Assembly (NCBI GenBank): GCA_044229235.1
Contig: JBGATH010000006.1
Location: forward strand, 85,133-149,132
Direction of reading: 5' to 3'
Length of the DNA stretch: 64,000 nucleotides
Origin: UKL13-2 sp044229235
GTDB taxonomy: Bacteria; Pseudomonadota; Gammaproteobacteria; Burkholderiales; Usitatibacteraceae
Positions 43,133 to 52,524 of this stretch are shown here, in pieces. The translations under genes were made by a program, and so were the position numbers. Under the pieces are notes generated by a model. That model worked only from the letters and a program-made list of their open reading frames with translations, ran no database searches and was not told where the DNA came from. The number at the start of each line of letters is the position of its first letter. The first letter of the stretch is position 1.

Positions 43133-45733
43133 CTAGCGCGGCGGCTTGTTGCGCAATGCGCTCACAACCTTGTCAATGCGCGCTGCCGCGTCGGCACCAG
43201 GCTGCGCGGCAGACAGCACCGAGACAATCATCTGCGCAGTACTGGTGATGCCGGCCGGCTGCTTGCCTTCCAGCGCCAGCTTCATGGCACGCAGTTTGAG
43301 CATGCGCCGGTCCTCCGCCAATCCCGCAGGCGACGGAATTTCCAGTGCGGACTCCAGCTGCAGCAGCTGCTCGCGTAAGGTGTTTTCGTTGGCTGCAATA
43401 GCCTTCCCCGCTTGTGCCGCCGCGAAACGCTTGGCCAGCGCGGTCTCCCAATCGACCGGCAGCGCCGGCAACGCTGCCCACGCCTCCTGATGTTCTGCAC
43501 CCGGCGCAGCTTCCGCGGCTGTGCATAGCGCGAGCTTGGCGGTGAGTGTGTCGCAGGTGGCGCCCCAGGCGCGCTGCGCGCTCCCGGCCAGCAGTTGCTG
43601 GGCAGCATCGCGTGCGGCGCGAAATCGCGCCTCCAGCTTGGCTGCGACATTACGCGGCGCTTCGCCGCACTTGCGCCACTGCGTATCCACGTCCGCGATG
43701 GTGCGCTTGATTTCTGCGGCAGCCGTGTCGGCAGTGAGCGCCGCCAGGCGGTCGATGAGGCCGAGGCGTGCGGTCTCGTGACCCTTGAATTCATTTTCAC
43801 GGGCGGCGTGTGCGGCGTCGCGTGCCGCGAATACGGCATCGGTGGCCGCCTTGAACTGCAGCCAAAGCGCGTTTTCGATGTTGCGTGGCAACGGCAGGCC
43901 CTTGGCGTGCTGCTGCCACTCGGCCTGCAGTTCGCGCACCTTGTTGATGGTGTCCTTGCCGCGTGCATCGCTGGAAAGGGCGGCCGCACGTTCGATCAGC
44001 TTTTCGCGCTTCAGGCGCTCTACAAGTCGAAGCTCGTTCAGGGGCGTTTCAAGACGCGACACGCTGGCCGCAAGCTGCTTGGCCAGGCTGTCCTGCGCTT
44101 TGCGCGGCACGGTGTGTTGCACCGGGCCCAGCTTGCGCCACTCGGTCTGGAAATGGTCGAGGCTGCGGGCGATGGCGCGCCAGTCGGTCGGTGCGGCGGC
44201 GGGCGCAGCGCTGTCGGTGCCGGGGGATGCCGCTGCGTCAGGCGCGGCCGCAACCGGCTCGGCCGCCAGCGCGATGGCGTCGAGGGCAGCGATCAGCTTG
44301 CGACGAGCGTCGAGATTCTCGTTGCGCGCTGCCTTCAGTTTGGCCAGTTGTTCGGCCACCGGCGTGTACGCCGTTTTCAGGGCCGCATCAAATCGCTGCC
44401 ATAGCTGTTTGTTGGTAGCGCCGCCGAGCTTGTCCAGCTCCTTCCAGCGTTCGCGCAGTTTCTCGATGCTGTCGGCGTGTGCCTTGAGCGCGAGCTTGGG
44501 TTCGGTGCTGGCCTTGGCCAGCGCCTCCGCCTCGGCGACGACGTCTTCGCGTACGCGCCCGCCCCCCCAGTGTTGCCAGCCCTTGAGGCGCGCATATTCG
44601 GCCTGCAGGGCTTCGATGCGGGCTACGACTTTGCGGTCTGGCGAGAATGACTTGATCGCGGCATCGATGCTGTTGAGCAGCGGCGCGACCTCGGCGATAT
44701 GTCCGCCCGCCAACGCCGCTTCGGCTTCAGCGACCTGTTTTTCCAGGTTTTCCGCCTTGACGCGATGGTCGGCTTTCGATTCCTCGCGTTTTTGCTGAAT
44801 TTTTTGCTGCGCTATGCTGGCGCGCGCCGCCGTGTCCGAATGCTGCCAGCTGGCAAACGCGGCGTCGAGCGTGCGAGCAATCGCCGCGTGCCCGACCATC
44901 GGAAGGTTTTGCCATTCGGCCACAAGGTCGTTCGGCTCCGCCCGCGCCGAGTCGGTGGGGTGCAAGGCCTCCAGCCATTGCTGGCGAGCTTGCAAGGCAT
45001 TGGCGAGGCCGTGGGCATCCTGCAATGCACTGCGCATTTCGCCGATGCGATTGGACTTGCTGTCCGCGCCTTCGGCAGGCGCCGACCCCAGCATGGCATC
45101 CACTTGTTCAATCGCCGGCTGCAATGCTGCCCGCTCCTTGTGTCCCTGCACAACTTCCTGGCACAGCGCGATCAGCCGCGACGACGCTTGCGCCGCCTCG
45201 GCCAGCCAGCGCTTGGTGCGCTGCTGCTGGTCGCCACGCTCCCGAGTGATCGCTGTCAGCTGTTGCCAGCGTTCGTTGTATTGCGCGATCTGGCCTGCCT
45301 CCAGGTATGGCTTGCCGAGCGCCTGCCACTGGTTGTCCAGCTCCACCAGGCGATTGGCTGGAACGCTGGCTTCCTTCAGCAATTCGCCGGCCAGCACGAT
45401 CAGTTCGCCCGCGCGCTGCCGGGCCTCACGCTGCGCAATCATGCCTTCGTAGCGTTTCTTGGCATCGCGGTGCACGCGACGGTCGTGCTCGCGAAACTCG
45501 CGTTCGGCGCGTTTCAGCACGTCTTCGCCGGCGATGGCATTGACCGCGGCGCACTTGAGCTCAACTGCCGGCGCGGCGACAGCCAGGGCCAGCAGCGCCT
45601 CGTCGTCACCCAGCGCAGCCTGCAACTTCGCTTCCCACAGTTGTCGCTCCGCGCGTGCGGCCTCCTCTGCAGCAGCGGCAAGCGCCTCTGTCGTGGGAGC
45701 GGTTTCGTCCTTGCCAAAAATCTTGTTGAACAT
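43133..45733 (-). CDS. DUF349 domain protein
   Basis: A very helical, Ala/Glu/Arg-rich protein of about 866 aa made of repeated DUF349 units. Each unit has a W-KxLG/ W-xxG..P...E..LW.RF core, for example ERWKELDKLGGATNKQLWQRFDAAL and EWRKLGPVQHTVPRKAQDSL. No enzyme motif or signal peptide is visible, and the protein is probably cytosolic. Its function is unknown. I chose ATG 45733 (MFNKIFGKDE), a typical short start for the family, over GTG 45784, which adds 17 residues with a poorly placed ribosome site. Large antisense open frames over this gene are composition shadows. Confidence 0.82.
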   Translation of the reverse strand: MFNKIFGKDETAPTTEALAAAAEEAARAERQLWEAKLQAALGDDEALLALAVAAPAVELKCAAVNAIAGEDVLKRAEREFREHDRRVHRDAKKRYEGMIAQREARQRAGELIVLAGELLKEASVPANRLVELDNQWQALGKPYLEAGQIAQYNERWQQLTAITRERGDQQQRTKRWLAEAAQASSRLIALCQEVVQGHKERAALQPAIEQVDAMLGSAPAEGADSKSNRIGEMRSALQDAHGLANALQARQQWLEALHPTDSARAEPNDLVAEWQNLPMVGHAAIARTLDAAFASWQHSDTAARASIAQQKIQQKREESKADHRVKAENLEKQVAEAEAALAGGHIAEVAPLLNSIDAAIKSFSPDRKVVARIEALQAEYARLKGWQHWGGGRVREDVVAEAEALAKASTEPKLALKAHADSIEKLRERWKELDKLGGATNKQLWQRFDAALKTAYTPVAEQLAKLKAARNENLDARRKLIAALDAIALAAEPVAAAPDAAASPGTDSAAPAAAPTDWRAIARSLDHFQTEWRKLGPVQHTVPRKAQDSLAKQLAASVSRLETPLNELRLVERLKREKLIERAAALSSDARGKDTINKVRELQAEWQQHAKGLPLPRNIENALWLQFKAATDAVFAARDAAHAARENEFKGHETARLGLIDRLAALTADTAAAEIKRTIADVDTQWRKCGEAPRNVAAKLEARFRAARDAAQQLLAGSAQRAWGATCDTLTAKLALCTAAEAAPGAEHQEAWAALPALPVDWETALAKRFAAAQAGKAIAANENTLREQLLQLESALEIPSPAGLAEDRRMLKLRAMKLALEGKQPAGITSTAQMIVSVLSAAQPGADAAARIDKVVSALRNKPPR

Positions 45734-45856
45734 GGGTGGGGTCGCTTCGGGCCAGATGGCGTTGGCAAAGATGCATTTTGACACTTCCGGCTGCCGGTAA
45801 CGCGCCGGGTCGCGGCAAGCGCCGGGGATTGGTCATGAGCCCCGCAAGGCGCCGTC

Positions 45857-45862
45857 TATAAT
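45857..45862 (+). promoter_or_regulatory. Consensus -10 box (TATAAT) upstream of the S1C protease gene
   Basis: A perfect TATAAT lies 32 bp before ATG 45895, and a transcript from it would begin near 45869. This favours ATG 45895 over the upstream ATG 45865, which would fall before the transcript start. No good -35 is seen at 16-18 bp; TTGGTC (45829-45834) is 22 bp away. Confidence 0.5.
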
Positions 45863-45894
45863 CGATGCGTCCCCATTCCCCGGCATCGCACGCC

Positions 45895-47199
45895 ATGCGC
45901 AAACTTTTTCTCACCGCAGCCGTACTGTTGGCTGCGACCGCTCACGCCCAGTCCGACAACAGCGAGCGGGTCTTTCAGAATGCCCTCAAGTACACCGCAC
46001 AGATCAAGGCGGCGGTGCCGCTGCCTTTCGATGGCGACCGCAAAGGGTTCTCGACCGGCTCCGGTTTCCTGGTTGATCGCGAGCGCGGCTGGGTGATGAC
46101 CAATGCGCACGTGGTGTCACGCTCGCCGGTCAAGCTGGAACTGTCGTTCCATGGCACCGAGTTCGGCGAAGCCAAGCGGGTGTATGTCGATCCGTTCCTC
46201 GATCTGGCCATCGTCGGGGTCGGTGACCGCGCCAAGGATGCCAAGGTGGACGAGGCGCCACTCGATTGCGGCGAGCCGCCACCGGTGGGCCAGGCGGTGG
46301 GGGCGTTCGGCCATCCGTGGGGCCTGAAGTACACAGGTACCCGCGGCATCATCTCCGGCGTGACCGCACGCATGGAAACCGAACTGCTGCAGACCGATGC
46401 CCCGATCAACCCGGGCAATTCCGGGGGCGCGCTCATCAGCTTTACCTCCGGCAAGGTGGTGGGAATCAACACTGCTTCGTTCAGCGGGTCGCAGAACACC
46501 AACTTTGCGGTGGCCATGAAATATGCCTGCCGCGTGCTGAACATGCTGCGCCAAGGCAAGGATCCGTCGCCGCCGGAGATGCCGATCGTGTACTTCAAGG
46601 ACCTCGACGAGAAGAAGATCCTGCGGGTAGCAAAGTCGTACCTGCAGCCCGGCCTGCTGCCCTTGCAGACGCGCGACGTGATCAAAGGCGTGCCGGGGGT
46701 TGTGGACAAGATTGAAAACGAGACCCAGCTGTTCCATGCCCTGCGTGGCGGGCTGGACAATGTTGTGCTCAAGATCGAGCGCGACGGCAAGGACATCGAA
46801 GTCCGGGGGCGCCTGAAACCATCGCCACACGTACTCGCGCGCAGCGGCACGTTTGTCTCCGGCATTCTGTTCGGCCCGGTGGGCATTCGCGATGGCGCCG
46901 AGGTCAATGTCGGCAATATCTCGGTGCACTATGTCGAGGCCGGTTCGCAGGGCCAGTTCAGCGAAATCCAGCGCGGCGATTTCCTCGAGGAGGTGGACGG
47001 TGCTGCGGTGAAAAACCACGAGGACCTGTTTGAGGTGCTCTCGAAAAAGCGAGCCGCCGCCGGAGCTGCTGGAGCCGCCGCTGATACGGTCACCATGAAG
47101 CTGCGGCGCATCGATGGCGGCAAGGGTATCTTCACGTACATCGAGCGCAAGCTGCGCGTCACAAGGCTGGAGAGAGTTACGGAGAAGAGCGCGCTTTAG
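45895..47199 (+). CDS. Periplasmic S1C trypsin-like serine protease (DegP/HtrA-like)
   Basis: About 434 aa. The signal peptide MRKLFLTAAVLLAATAHA is probably cleaved before QSDN. The trypsin-like domain has the full triad: His72 in MTNAHVV, Asp103 in LDLAIV and Ser176 in PGNSGGAL. A C-terminal region with PDZ-like features follows (SGILFGPVGIRDGAEV, then RGDFLEEVDGAAVKNHEDLFEVL). It is likely an envelope quality-control or processing protease. Divergent from the DUF349 gene; no partner genes are evident. Length and motifs are in the family range, though the spacing of the PDZ part differs from classical DegP. Confidence 0.88.
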   Translation: MRKLFLTAAVLLAATAHAQSDNSERVFQNALKYTAQIKAAVPLPFDGDRKGFSTGSGFLVDRERGWVMTNAHVVSRSPVKLELSFHGTEFGEAKRVYVDPFLDLAIVGVGDRAKDAKVDEAPLDCGEPPPVGQAVGAFGHPWGLKYTGTRGIISGVTARMETELLQTDAPINPGNSGGALISFTSGKVVGINTASFSGSQNTNFAVAMKYACRVLNMLRQGKDPSPPEMPIVYFKDLDEKKILRVAKSYLQPGLLPLQTRDVIKGVPGVVDKIENETQLFHALRGGLDNVVLKIERDGKDIEVRGRLKPSPHVLARSGTFVSGILFGPVGIRDGAEVNVGNISVHYVEAGSQGQFSEIQRGDFLEEVDGAAVKNHEDLFEVLSKKRAAAGAAGAAADTVTMKLRRIDGGKGIFTYIERKLRVTRLERVTEKSAL

Positions 47200-47281
47200 C
47201 GCCGCGCCGGTTGCTGGCGACGTATGGCAATACGCCAGCGTTGGCGAGGCTCACAGGGTAACGACCTGATAGGGGCGTTGA

Positions 47282-47359
47282 CCTTTCCCGGCGCAGGCCG
47301 GGGCCCAATTTCGCTTTATCACAGAGGGTAACTTGGGCCCCGGCCTGCGCCGGGGAAGG
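47282..47359. repeat. GC-rich inverted repeat in convergent intergenic region
   Basis: Two 27-nt arms (47282-47308 and 47333-47359) pair at 26 of 27 positions around a 24-nt loop. The core is CCGGCGCAGGCCGGGGCCCAA. It lies between the 3' ends of the protease gene and the minus-strand DUF5916 gene, so it could act as a bidirectional terminator or as a REP/BIME-like element. There is no T-run. Another small hairpin (47213-47239) lies just after the protease stop. Confidence 0.75.
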
Positions 47360-47419
47360 GGCGTGTTACCGTCTTTGTTTCAGTGCCAATTGCCGAAAAA
47401 ACAAACCGGGTCACCAGCA

Positions 47420-47487
47420 AAAACTCCAGCATTGGCGCGCCTCCTAGAGCAAAAGTGCCCGGAAAAGCCCGCCAATGCTGGAGTTTT
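47420..47487. repeat. 68-bp palindromic repeat element, copy 1 (intergenic)
   Basis: The arms AAAACTCCAGCATTGGCG and CGCCAATGCTGGAGTTTT (18 nt, perfect) enclose 32 nt. The element sits 6 bp from the end of the DUF5916 gene. A second copy, aligned without gaps at 55 of 68 positions and in the same orientation, lies at 57634-57701 inside the decaheme cytochrome gene. Confidence 0.8.
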
Positions 47488-47493
47488 AATGTT

Positions 47494-49767
47494 CTATGAA
47501 ATCAAGTCGGCGAGATCGAAGGCCCACGACGCCTTCACGAATACTTCGTTCTGGCGGCGTGTGAACGCGGCACCGGGATCCCGGGTGCGCGAGGTGTTGG
47601 CGCCGACATAGATGTTGGTGCCAAGGCCACGCAGGTGACCGTAAACGATCGACAGGGTTTCGCTTTTCTGGTCGGCGCTGAATCCTGCGGGGAAGTACGC
47701 GAGATTGCGTTTGACGCCGCTGTACTGGCCGATGAAGCGCAGGTTGTCGCGCGCCGTGAAGTGGTACACCGAGGTGACCTGCACGGCGCGTTCACGAATC
47801 ACGAAGTCCGCCGGGCCGGGTTTGATATCGCTTTTGCCCATGACTGATTCGTCGATGCGAGGTTCGATTTCCCAGCGGTTGGAAAGTCGCAGGGTCGCAT
47901 TCGCCCCGATGTAGTAGCCCCGCCGATTGCGATTGTTGGCGATGTCGCCCCGGTCGCCGATGGCGGCCTCAATGTAATAGCGGGAGAGCCACGTGGCGGG
48001 AGAGGATTCAATCCAGGCGTACAGTTGGTCGCGCTTGAGCGGCGTGCCGTCATTGCGAAAACGCACCAGCGTATTCGGCCGGATTTCGAAGCCCATGTTG
48101 GTGTTGCGGGCGGCAGAAAGAAACACGCCCGGTACCACCTGCTGGTAAAGAATCCGCCCATCGCGATCGGCCTTATACGCCAGGTTCACGTAAGGCGACA
48201 CCTCGGAAAAGATGCCGACCTCCAGGAACTTGCGTTGAAAGGTCTGGTAGGCGTTGGCGTAGCCGGCCTGGCTGAAAAAGCCGTTGTCCGTACGGAAACC
48301 GCGGCCCACGTACTCGAGACCGCCTTCAAAGCTCCAGGTCGCGTCGCGATAGTAGTAGTCGAGCAGGGCGGCCTCGTCGGTGCGCGGCAAATCGCCACGC
48401 GGGTTGCGCGGATCCTTGGTGTCGGAAACGAGGATCTGCCCGCGAATGCGCGTCTCGCTATTCGGCCGCCAGACGAAGTCGCTGCCGACGACGCGGTTGT
48501 AGGCGGCCGGCTGTCCCGGCGCACTTTCGTAGCTGCGGTCAGTGACCAGGGCGCCGGCAGACCAGGTACCGTTGTGCGCGCGATAGCGGAAAATGCTGGC
48601 CTGTGATTTGGTGTCCTGGGTGGCGAAATCGGTGCTCAGCGAGTTTGGCAGGAGGATCAGGCCCTTGCCGTCGTCGCGTGCGGTCAGGAACGTGAAATCG
48701 CTGGTGTCGAAGCGGCGGGTGAGGCGTGCGCCCCAGGCGGGATCGGTGATGGAGCGCGTGTAAATGGCCCCGCCAAAGGGCGACGACAGGATGTCGGCGC
48801 CTTCCAGGAAGAACGGGCGCTTTTCGGGAAAGAACAGCGCGAACTGCGCATTGGCGGCCAGCTGCGGGGTGTCGAGTTCCACTTGCGAGAAATCGGGGTT
48901 GATGGTCGCATCGAACACCATGTCGGCGCGCGGCCTGACCTTGATGTCGGCGCCGAGGATGAAGCTGTTGCGGCTCGCGGTGGTGCCGTTGTTGATGCGA
49001 TCCGAGGTGCGGCGCAGCGTCATCTGCGGAGTCAGCGTGAGTTCGCGCCCGGCCGGCAGTTGCTTCATGCCCTCCAGCGACTGCGCGTAGCACTGGAAGC
49101 AGTTGGCATCGCGCGGGATGCGCGCATTGGCAATCCGGTACTGCTCGTCGCGCGCGATGCCGCGCACCACCAGGATGGTCCAGTTCTCGGAGGGCGGATC
49201 GGAATAGCGCAGCGTGGAAAACGGAATGCGCATTTCGGCCTGCCAGCCGGCCGGCGTGATGCGGGTGCGGACTTCAAATTCAAAGTCAGGCGAGTAGTCC
49301 TCGTTGCCGGTGTCTTCGTTGAACAGCCCATCGCCGATGGCGCCGGCGGCATTGACGCGGAAGATCTGCGCGAATTTGCGCGTGCCGACAGGATCGATGT
49401 GGACCGCGAAAAAGTCCTGCGAACCCTGCACCTGGTCGCGCCGCACCAGCGGGGCGTCGAGTTTCGAGGTGTCGGGGTCGATCGCCGTCAGCGCCAGGTA
49501 CAAAGAGTGCTTGTCGTAGGCGATGCGAACTTCGCTCGGGTATTTTGCGGCGACGGCCTCGCGTGGCCGGTATTCGAAAAAGTCCTTGATCGGCGGCGTG
49601 CGTTGCCAGATCGCTTCATCGATATTGCCATCAACCCGAATGGTTTCGCCGGAGGAGAGCGGCATGGCGACCACGGCCGGAACGCGACGCGCCTCGGGAG
49701 ATTGCGCCACCGCACCGCTGCACGCGAGCACGCTGACAATTATCGTCAACAACAGTCGAACTCGCAT
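47494..49767 (-). CDS. DUF5916 outer-membrane protein with N-terminal CBM9-like domain
   Basis: A 757-aa protein. Signal peptide MRVRLLLTIIVSVLACSGAVAQ. A CBM9-like beta-sandwich follows (about 45-220: IRVDGNIDEAIWQRTPPIKDF, then GWQAEMRIPFSTLRYSDP). The C-terminal half is a long series of amphipathic beta strands of the DUF5916 type, probably an outer-membrane barrel (FFPEKRPFFLEGADIL is a family landmark). CBM9-like domains often bind carbohydrate or sit in surface enzymes; the role here is unknown. A GAGGG ribosome site supports ATG 49767. It lies on the same strand as the redox operon, but 229 bp separate it from the oxidoreductase, so co-transcription is uncertain. The 229-bp gap (49768-49996) holds no gene. 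Confidence 0.85.
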   Translation of the reverse strand: MRVRLLLTIIVSVLACSGAVAQSPEARRVPAVVAMPLSSGETIRVDGNIDEAIWQRTPPIKDFFEYRPREAVAAKYPSEVRIAYDKHSLYLALTAIDPDTSKLDAPLVRRDQVQGSQDFFAVHIDPVGTRKFAQIFRVNAAGAIGDGLFNEDTGNEDYSPDFEFEVRTRITPAGWQAEMRIPFSTLRYSDPPSENWTILVVRGIARDEQYRIANARIPRDANCFQCYAQSLEGMKQLPAGRELTLTPQMTLRRTSDRINNGTTASRNSFILGADIKVRPRADMVFDATINPDFSQVELDTPQLAANAQFALFFPEKRPFFLEGADILSSPFGGAIYTRSITDPAWGARLTRRFDTSDFTFLTARDDGKGLILLPNSLSTDFATQDTKSQASIFRYRAHNGTWSAGALVTDRSYESAPGQPAAYNRVVGSDFVWRPNSETRIRGQILVSDTKDPRNPRGDLPRTDEAALLDYYYRDATWSFEGGLEYVGRGFRTDNGFFSQAGYANAYQTFQRKFLEVGIFSEVSPYVNLAYKADRDGRILYQQVVPGVFLSAARNTNMGFEIRPNTLVRFRNDGTPLKRDQLYAWIESSPATWLSRYYIEAAIGDRGDIANNRNRRGYYIGANATLRLSNRWEIEPRIDESVMGKSDIKPGPADFVIRERAVQVTSVYHFTARDNLRFIGQYSGVKRNLAYFPAGFSADQKSETLSIVYGHLRGLGTNIYVGANTSRTRDPGAAFTRRQNEVFVKASWAFDLADLIS

Positions 49768-49996
49768 GAATGGTCGCCCTCTGTGAGCGCGCCGACTTTG
49801 CGGGCAGCGCGCGGAATGGCGGGAGTCTATGCCTGGTCAATCAGCGCACCACCCGGCGCGCGACAGAATGCAGAAATCGGGGGTTGGAACGCGTTCAGAT
49901 CGAACGAGGCTGTTGCGGCCTGCGTGAAGGTCGCGCACCGGCATGTTGCCGGCGACCTTCTCACCGGCAAGAATTCGACAAGCAGTGCGTCAGGAA

Positions 49997-52408
49997 TCAG
50001 GCGTCGTTGCTGGTATAGGCCAGGAACTTCTCGGGCGAGACGCGCAGGGCGGCACCGGTCGGGCACGAACGCACGCAGGCTGCGCCGCCCTTGATGTCCT
50101 TGCACATGTCGCACTTCACCGCTTTCTTCGCGAGCGTCTTGTCCTTGCTCTTCGGCACCATGCCCGGCTCGTAGCCGACACCCAGCATCAGCCATGAAAT
50201 CAGGCTTGGGCGACTCTTGTTCGGATCGACCGGCGCCAACTGGATCACGCCGTACGGGCAGTTCCGCTCGCAGTTGCCGCAGCCGATGCAGGTACTGGCG
50301 ATGAACACCTCGCCGTTGGCGGAGCGGTGAATGGCGTCCGGCGGACAATCCTTCATGCAGTGCGGATGCTCGCAGTGGCGGCAGGAGGTGGGCACGTGAA
50401 TCTGCGCGAATGTGGGACCGGCTTCCCGGTTTAGCCGCGAAGTGCCGCCGTGCGTCTCCGCACAGGCTTTCTCGCAGTTGTTGCAGCGTACACAAAGCGC
50501 CTCATCGATCAGCAGCACATCGGTCGCTTCACCGAGCCCCTGTTTCATAAGGAAGGAAATGAGGTTTCCGGACTCGCCGGTTTCCATCGCCTGGTTGGCG
50601 CGTACCCGGTCCATGGAGCGGCTGTCCACCGTGGCGCGCACTGTTGAGTGTGACGACATCACCTCGGTGAAGCGCTTGGCTTCGAGCATGATGCATTCGG
50701 TCGGCACGGCGGCGCGTACCGTGGCCGAGCGCGGCGCGTCCGACAGCAGGGCCATTTCGCCCACGTAGTTGCCGGCCGCCACGTACGACAGCACAATTTC
50801 CTTGCCGGCAATCTGCCGTGAAACCGTGACCGAACCGCGGCGAATCAGGTACAGGCCGTCGGCGACCGCGCCTTCCATGAACAGCGCTTCGTTGGTGGCG
50901 AATTTCTTGATGGTGGCGCCCTCGATGAGGTAGTCCACCTCGCTCTCGCGAATCGTCGCCGACAAGTACTGGCGAATGGCGCGGCGCATCATGACCTTGT
51001 CGAGCGTGCGTTTGACCGACTCGACCGAGGCAATCAGCTTGAGCATGGTGCGGCGCGGGGTTTCCAGCAGCAGCGTGCGTTTCTGCGCACGGATCGTGGC
51101 CGTGCGGCGCCGGCCGGAAATCAGGCCCAGTTCGCCGAAGAAATCACCTTTGCCCAGCTCAAACTTGATTTCGGCGCCGGTGCTGGTGTTGGCTTCAACG
51201 ACCACGCCACCCTCGACGATCGAGTAGAACGAGTTGGTGTAGTCGTTCTTGTTGAACACCACCTCGCCCTCCTCGGGACGATGGATTTCGCTTTCCAGCA
51301 GCAGCTCGCGCAGTTGCAGCAGCGTGAGGCCCGACAGCAGGGGCACGCTTTGCTGAATGTGCGCCACCGCATCCGAAACGCTGGTGATCTTGACGTTCTT
51401 GAACTTCGCCTTGAGAACCGGTTCGTCGGCCGGCTCCACCGGGTTGCCCATGATGTATTCCACGGCTTCATAGCCCTGGTTCATGGCCTGCTTGATCAGT
51501 GGGTAGCCGCCCAGCGCGCCGACGACATAAATGCCGGGCACGTTTGACTCGTATTGCGGCGACAGCGCCGGTACCGCGGCCGGATCGTTGTTGGGGAACA
51601 CGATGCCGAAACTCTCGACCAGCTTGCGCGGCGGGATGGCACCCAACCGGGCAATGACGCGGTGGCAGGGAATCGACTCGGAACCTTGTGGCCCCTTGCA
51701 GATGAACTTGGCCGGCGGGCCTTCGGTGGCGTCGGTATCCAGCACCACGCTTTCGACGCTGGTGCCGTAGCGAACTTCCAGTTTTCCGTCCTTGATGGCG
51801 GCGAGGACCAGATTGAGGTTGCCCTCCTTGCAGCGGTTGAATTCCTCGTCGCGATTCATCAGGATCACGCGATTCTGCTTGGCCAGCGCCAGCGCATTCT
51901 CGATGCCGGCGTCACCGGCGCCGACCACGACGATGGTCTCGTCGGAAAACTCCTCCGGATCCGCGAGCTGGTACTGCACCATCGGCAAATCTTCGCCGGC
52001 CACACCGAGCTTGCGTAGATTGCCCTGCAGGCCGATGGACAGGATCACGGCTTCGGCCGTCACCGTCGATTTGTTGGCGAGCGTGATGGTGAAGTTACCC
52101 TTGGTCCCGGCGATACCGGTGACGCGTGAACCGTAGCGGATGTTGACGGCGTACTTCTTCAGTTCCTGATCCCATGTGCCGATGATGGTTTCGCGCGAGC
52201 CGGCGCCAAAGGTCATGGGACTTCTGAGCGGCAGCACGCCCGGCTCCGCCATCACGTGCTTGCCCTTCTGGTACTTGTAGATGGTATCGGCGGCGTGTTC
52301 TTCCGCCTCCAGCAGGATGTGCGGGATTTTCAGTTCCGCCGCATGCGCAGCGGCAGACAGTCCGGCAGGCCCGGATCCGATGATGGCGATTTTGAATTTG
52401 TCACTCAT
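49997..52408 (-). CDS. FAD-dependent pyridine-nucleotide oxidoreductase fused to two cNMP-binding domains and a four-cluster ferredoxin module
   Basis: An 803-aa cytosolic fusion. Residues 1-335 are a thioredoxin-reductase-like flavoprotein with FAD loop IIGSGPAG (9-16) and NAD(P) loop VVVGAGDAGIEN. The CxxC disulfide of true thioredoxin reductase is absent. Residues about 360-475 and 495-605 are two CRP-like cyclic-nucleotide-binding domains (GKGDFFGELGLISGRRRTATIRA; AAGNYVGEMALLSDAPRSATVRA), each with the G-E-(L/M)-(A/G)-L and R-(T/S)-A phosphate cassette. Residues about 635-780 carry four [4Fe-4S] motifs: CVRCNNCEKAC, CRHCEHPHCMKDC, CIGCGNCERNC and CDMCKDIKGGAACVRSC. No DNA-binding domain is present. 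This suggests cNMP-gated electron flow between NAD(P)H and Fe-S partners. It is last of the redox gene run, 108 bp after the pentaheme gene. Confidence 0.93.
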   Translation of the reverse strand: MSDKFKIAIIGSGPAGLSAAAHAAELKIPHILLEAEEHAADTIYKYQKGKHVMAEPGVLPLRSPMTFGAGSRETIIGTWDQELKKYAVNIRYGSRVTGIAGTKGNFTITLANKSTVTAEAVILSIGLQGNLRKLGVAGEDLPMVQYQLADPEEFSDETIVVVGAGDAGIENALALAKQNRVILMNRDEEFNRCKEGNLNLVLAAIKDGKLEVRYGTSVESVVLDTDATEGPPAKFICKGPQGSESIPCHRVIARLGAIPPRKLVESFGIVFPNNDPAAVPALSPQYESNVPGIYVVGALGGYPLIKQAMNQGYEAVEYIMGNPVEPADEPVLKAKFKNVKITSVSDAVAHIQQSVPLLSGLTLLQLRELLLESEIHRPEEGEVVFNKNDYTNSFYSIVEGGVVVEANTSTGAEIKFELGKGDFFGELGLISGRRRTATIRAQKRTLLLETPRRTMLKLIASVESVKRTLDKVMMRRAIRQYLSATIRESEVDYLIEGATIKKFATNEALFMEGAVADGLYLIRRGSVTVSRQIAGKEIVLSYVAAGNYVGEMALLSDAPRSATVRAAVPTECIMLEAKRFTEVMSSHSTVRATVDSRSMDRVRANQAMETGESGNLISFLMKQGLGEATDVLLIDEALCVRCNNCEKACAETHGGTSRLNREAGPTFAQIHVPTSCRHCEHPHCMKDCPPDAIHRSANGEVFIASTCIGCGNCERNCPYGVIQLAPVDPNKSRPSLISWLMLGVGYEPGMVPKSKDKTLAKKAVKCDMCKDIKGGAACVRSCPTGAALRVSPEKFLAYTSNDA

Positions 52409-52500
52409 GGGGTTTCTCCGTCATCTGCTGGCCAAACCATGCTGCCGGCTGGCGGAATGGCTGCTGACGCCCTTGCCGGCTTGCGCCGGAAAGAGCCTGC

Positions 52501-52524
52501 TTACTTGATTACTTGATTACTTGA
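52501..52524. repeat. Three tandem 8-bp units carrying stops in all frames
   Basis: TTACTTGA occurs three times in a row (52501-52508, 52509-52516, 52517-52524). Read on the minus strand each unit gives TAA, and because the unit is 8 bp the three fall in three different frames. The first one met by ribosomes (52517-52519) is the stop codon of the pentaheme cytochrome gene. Confidence 0.85.
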
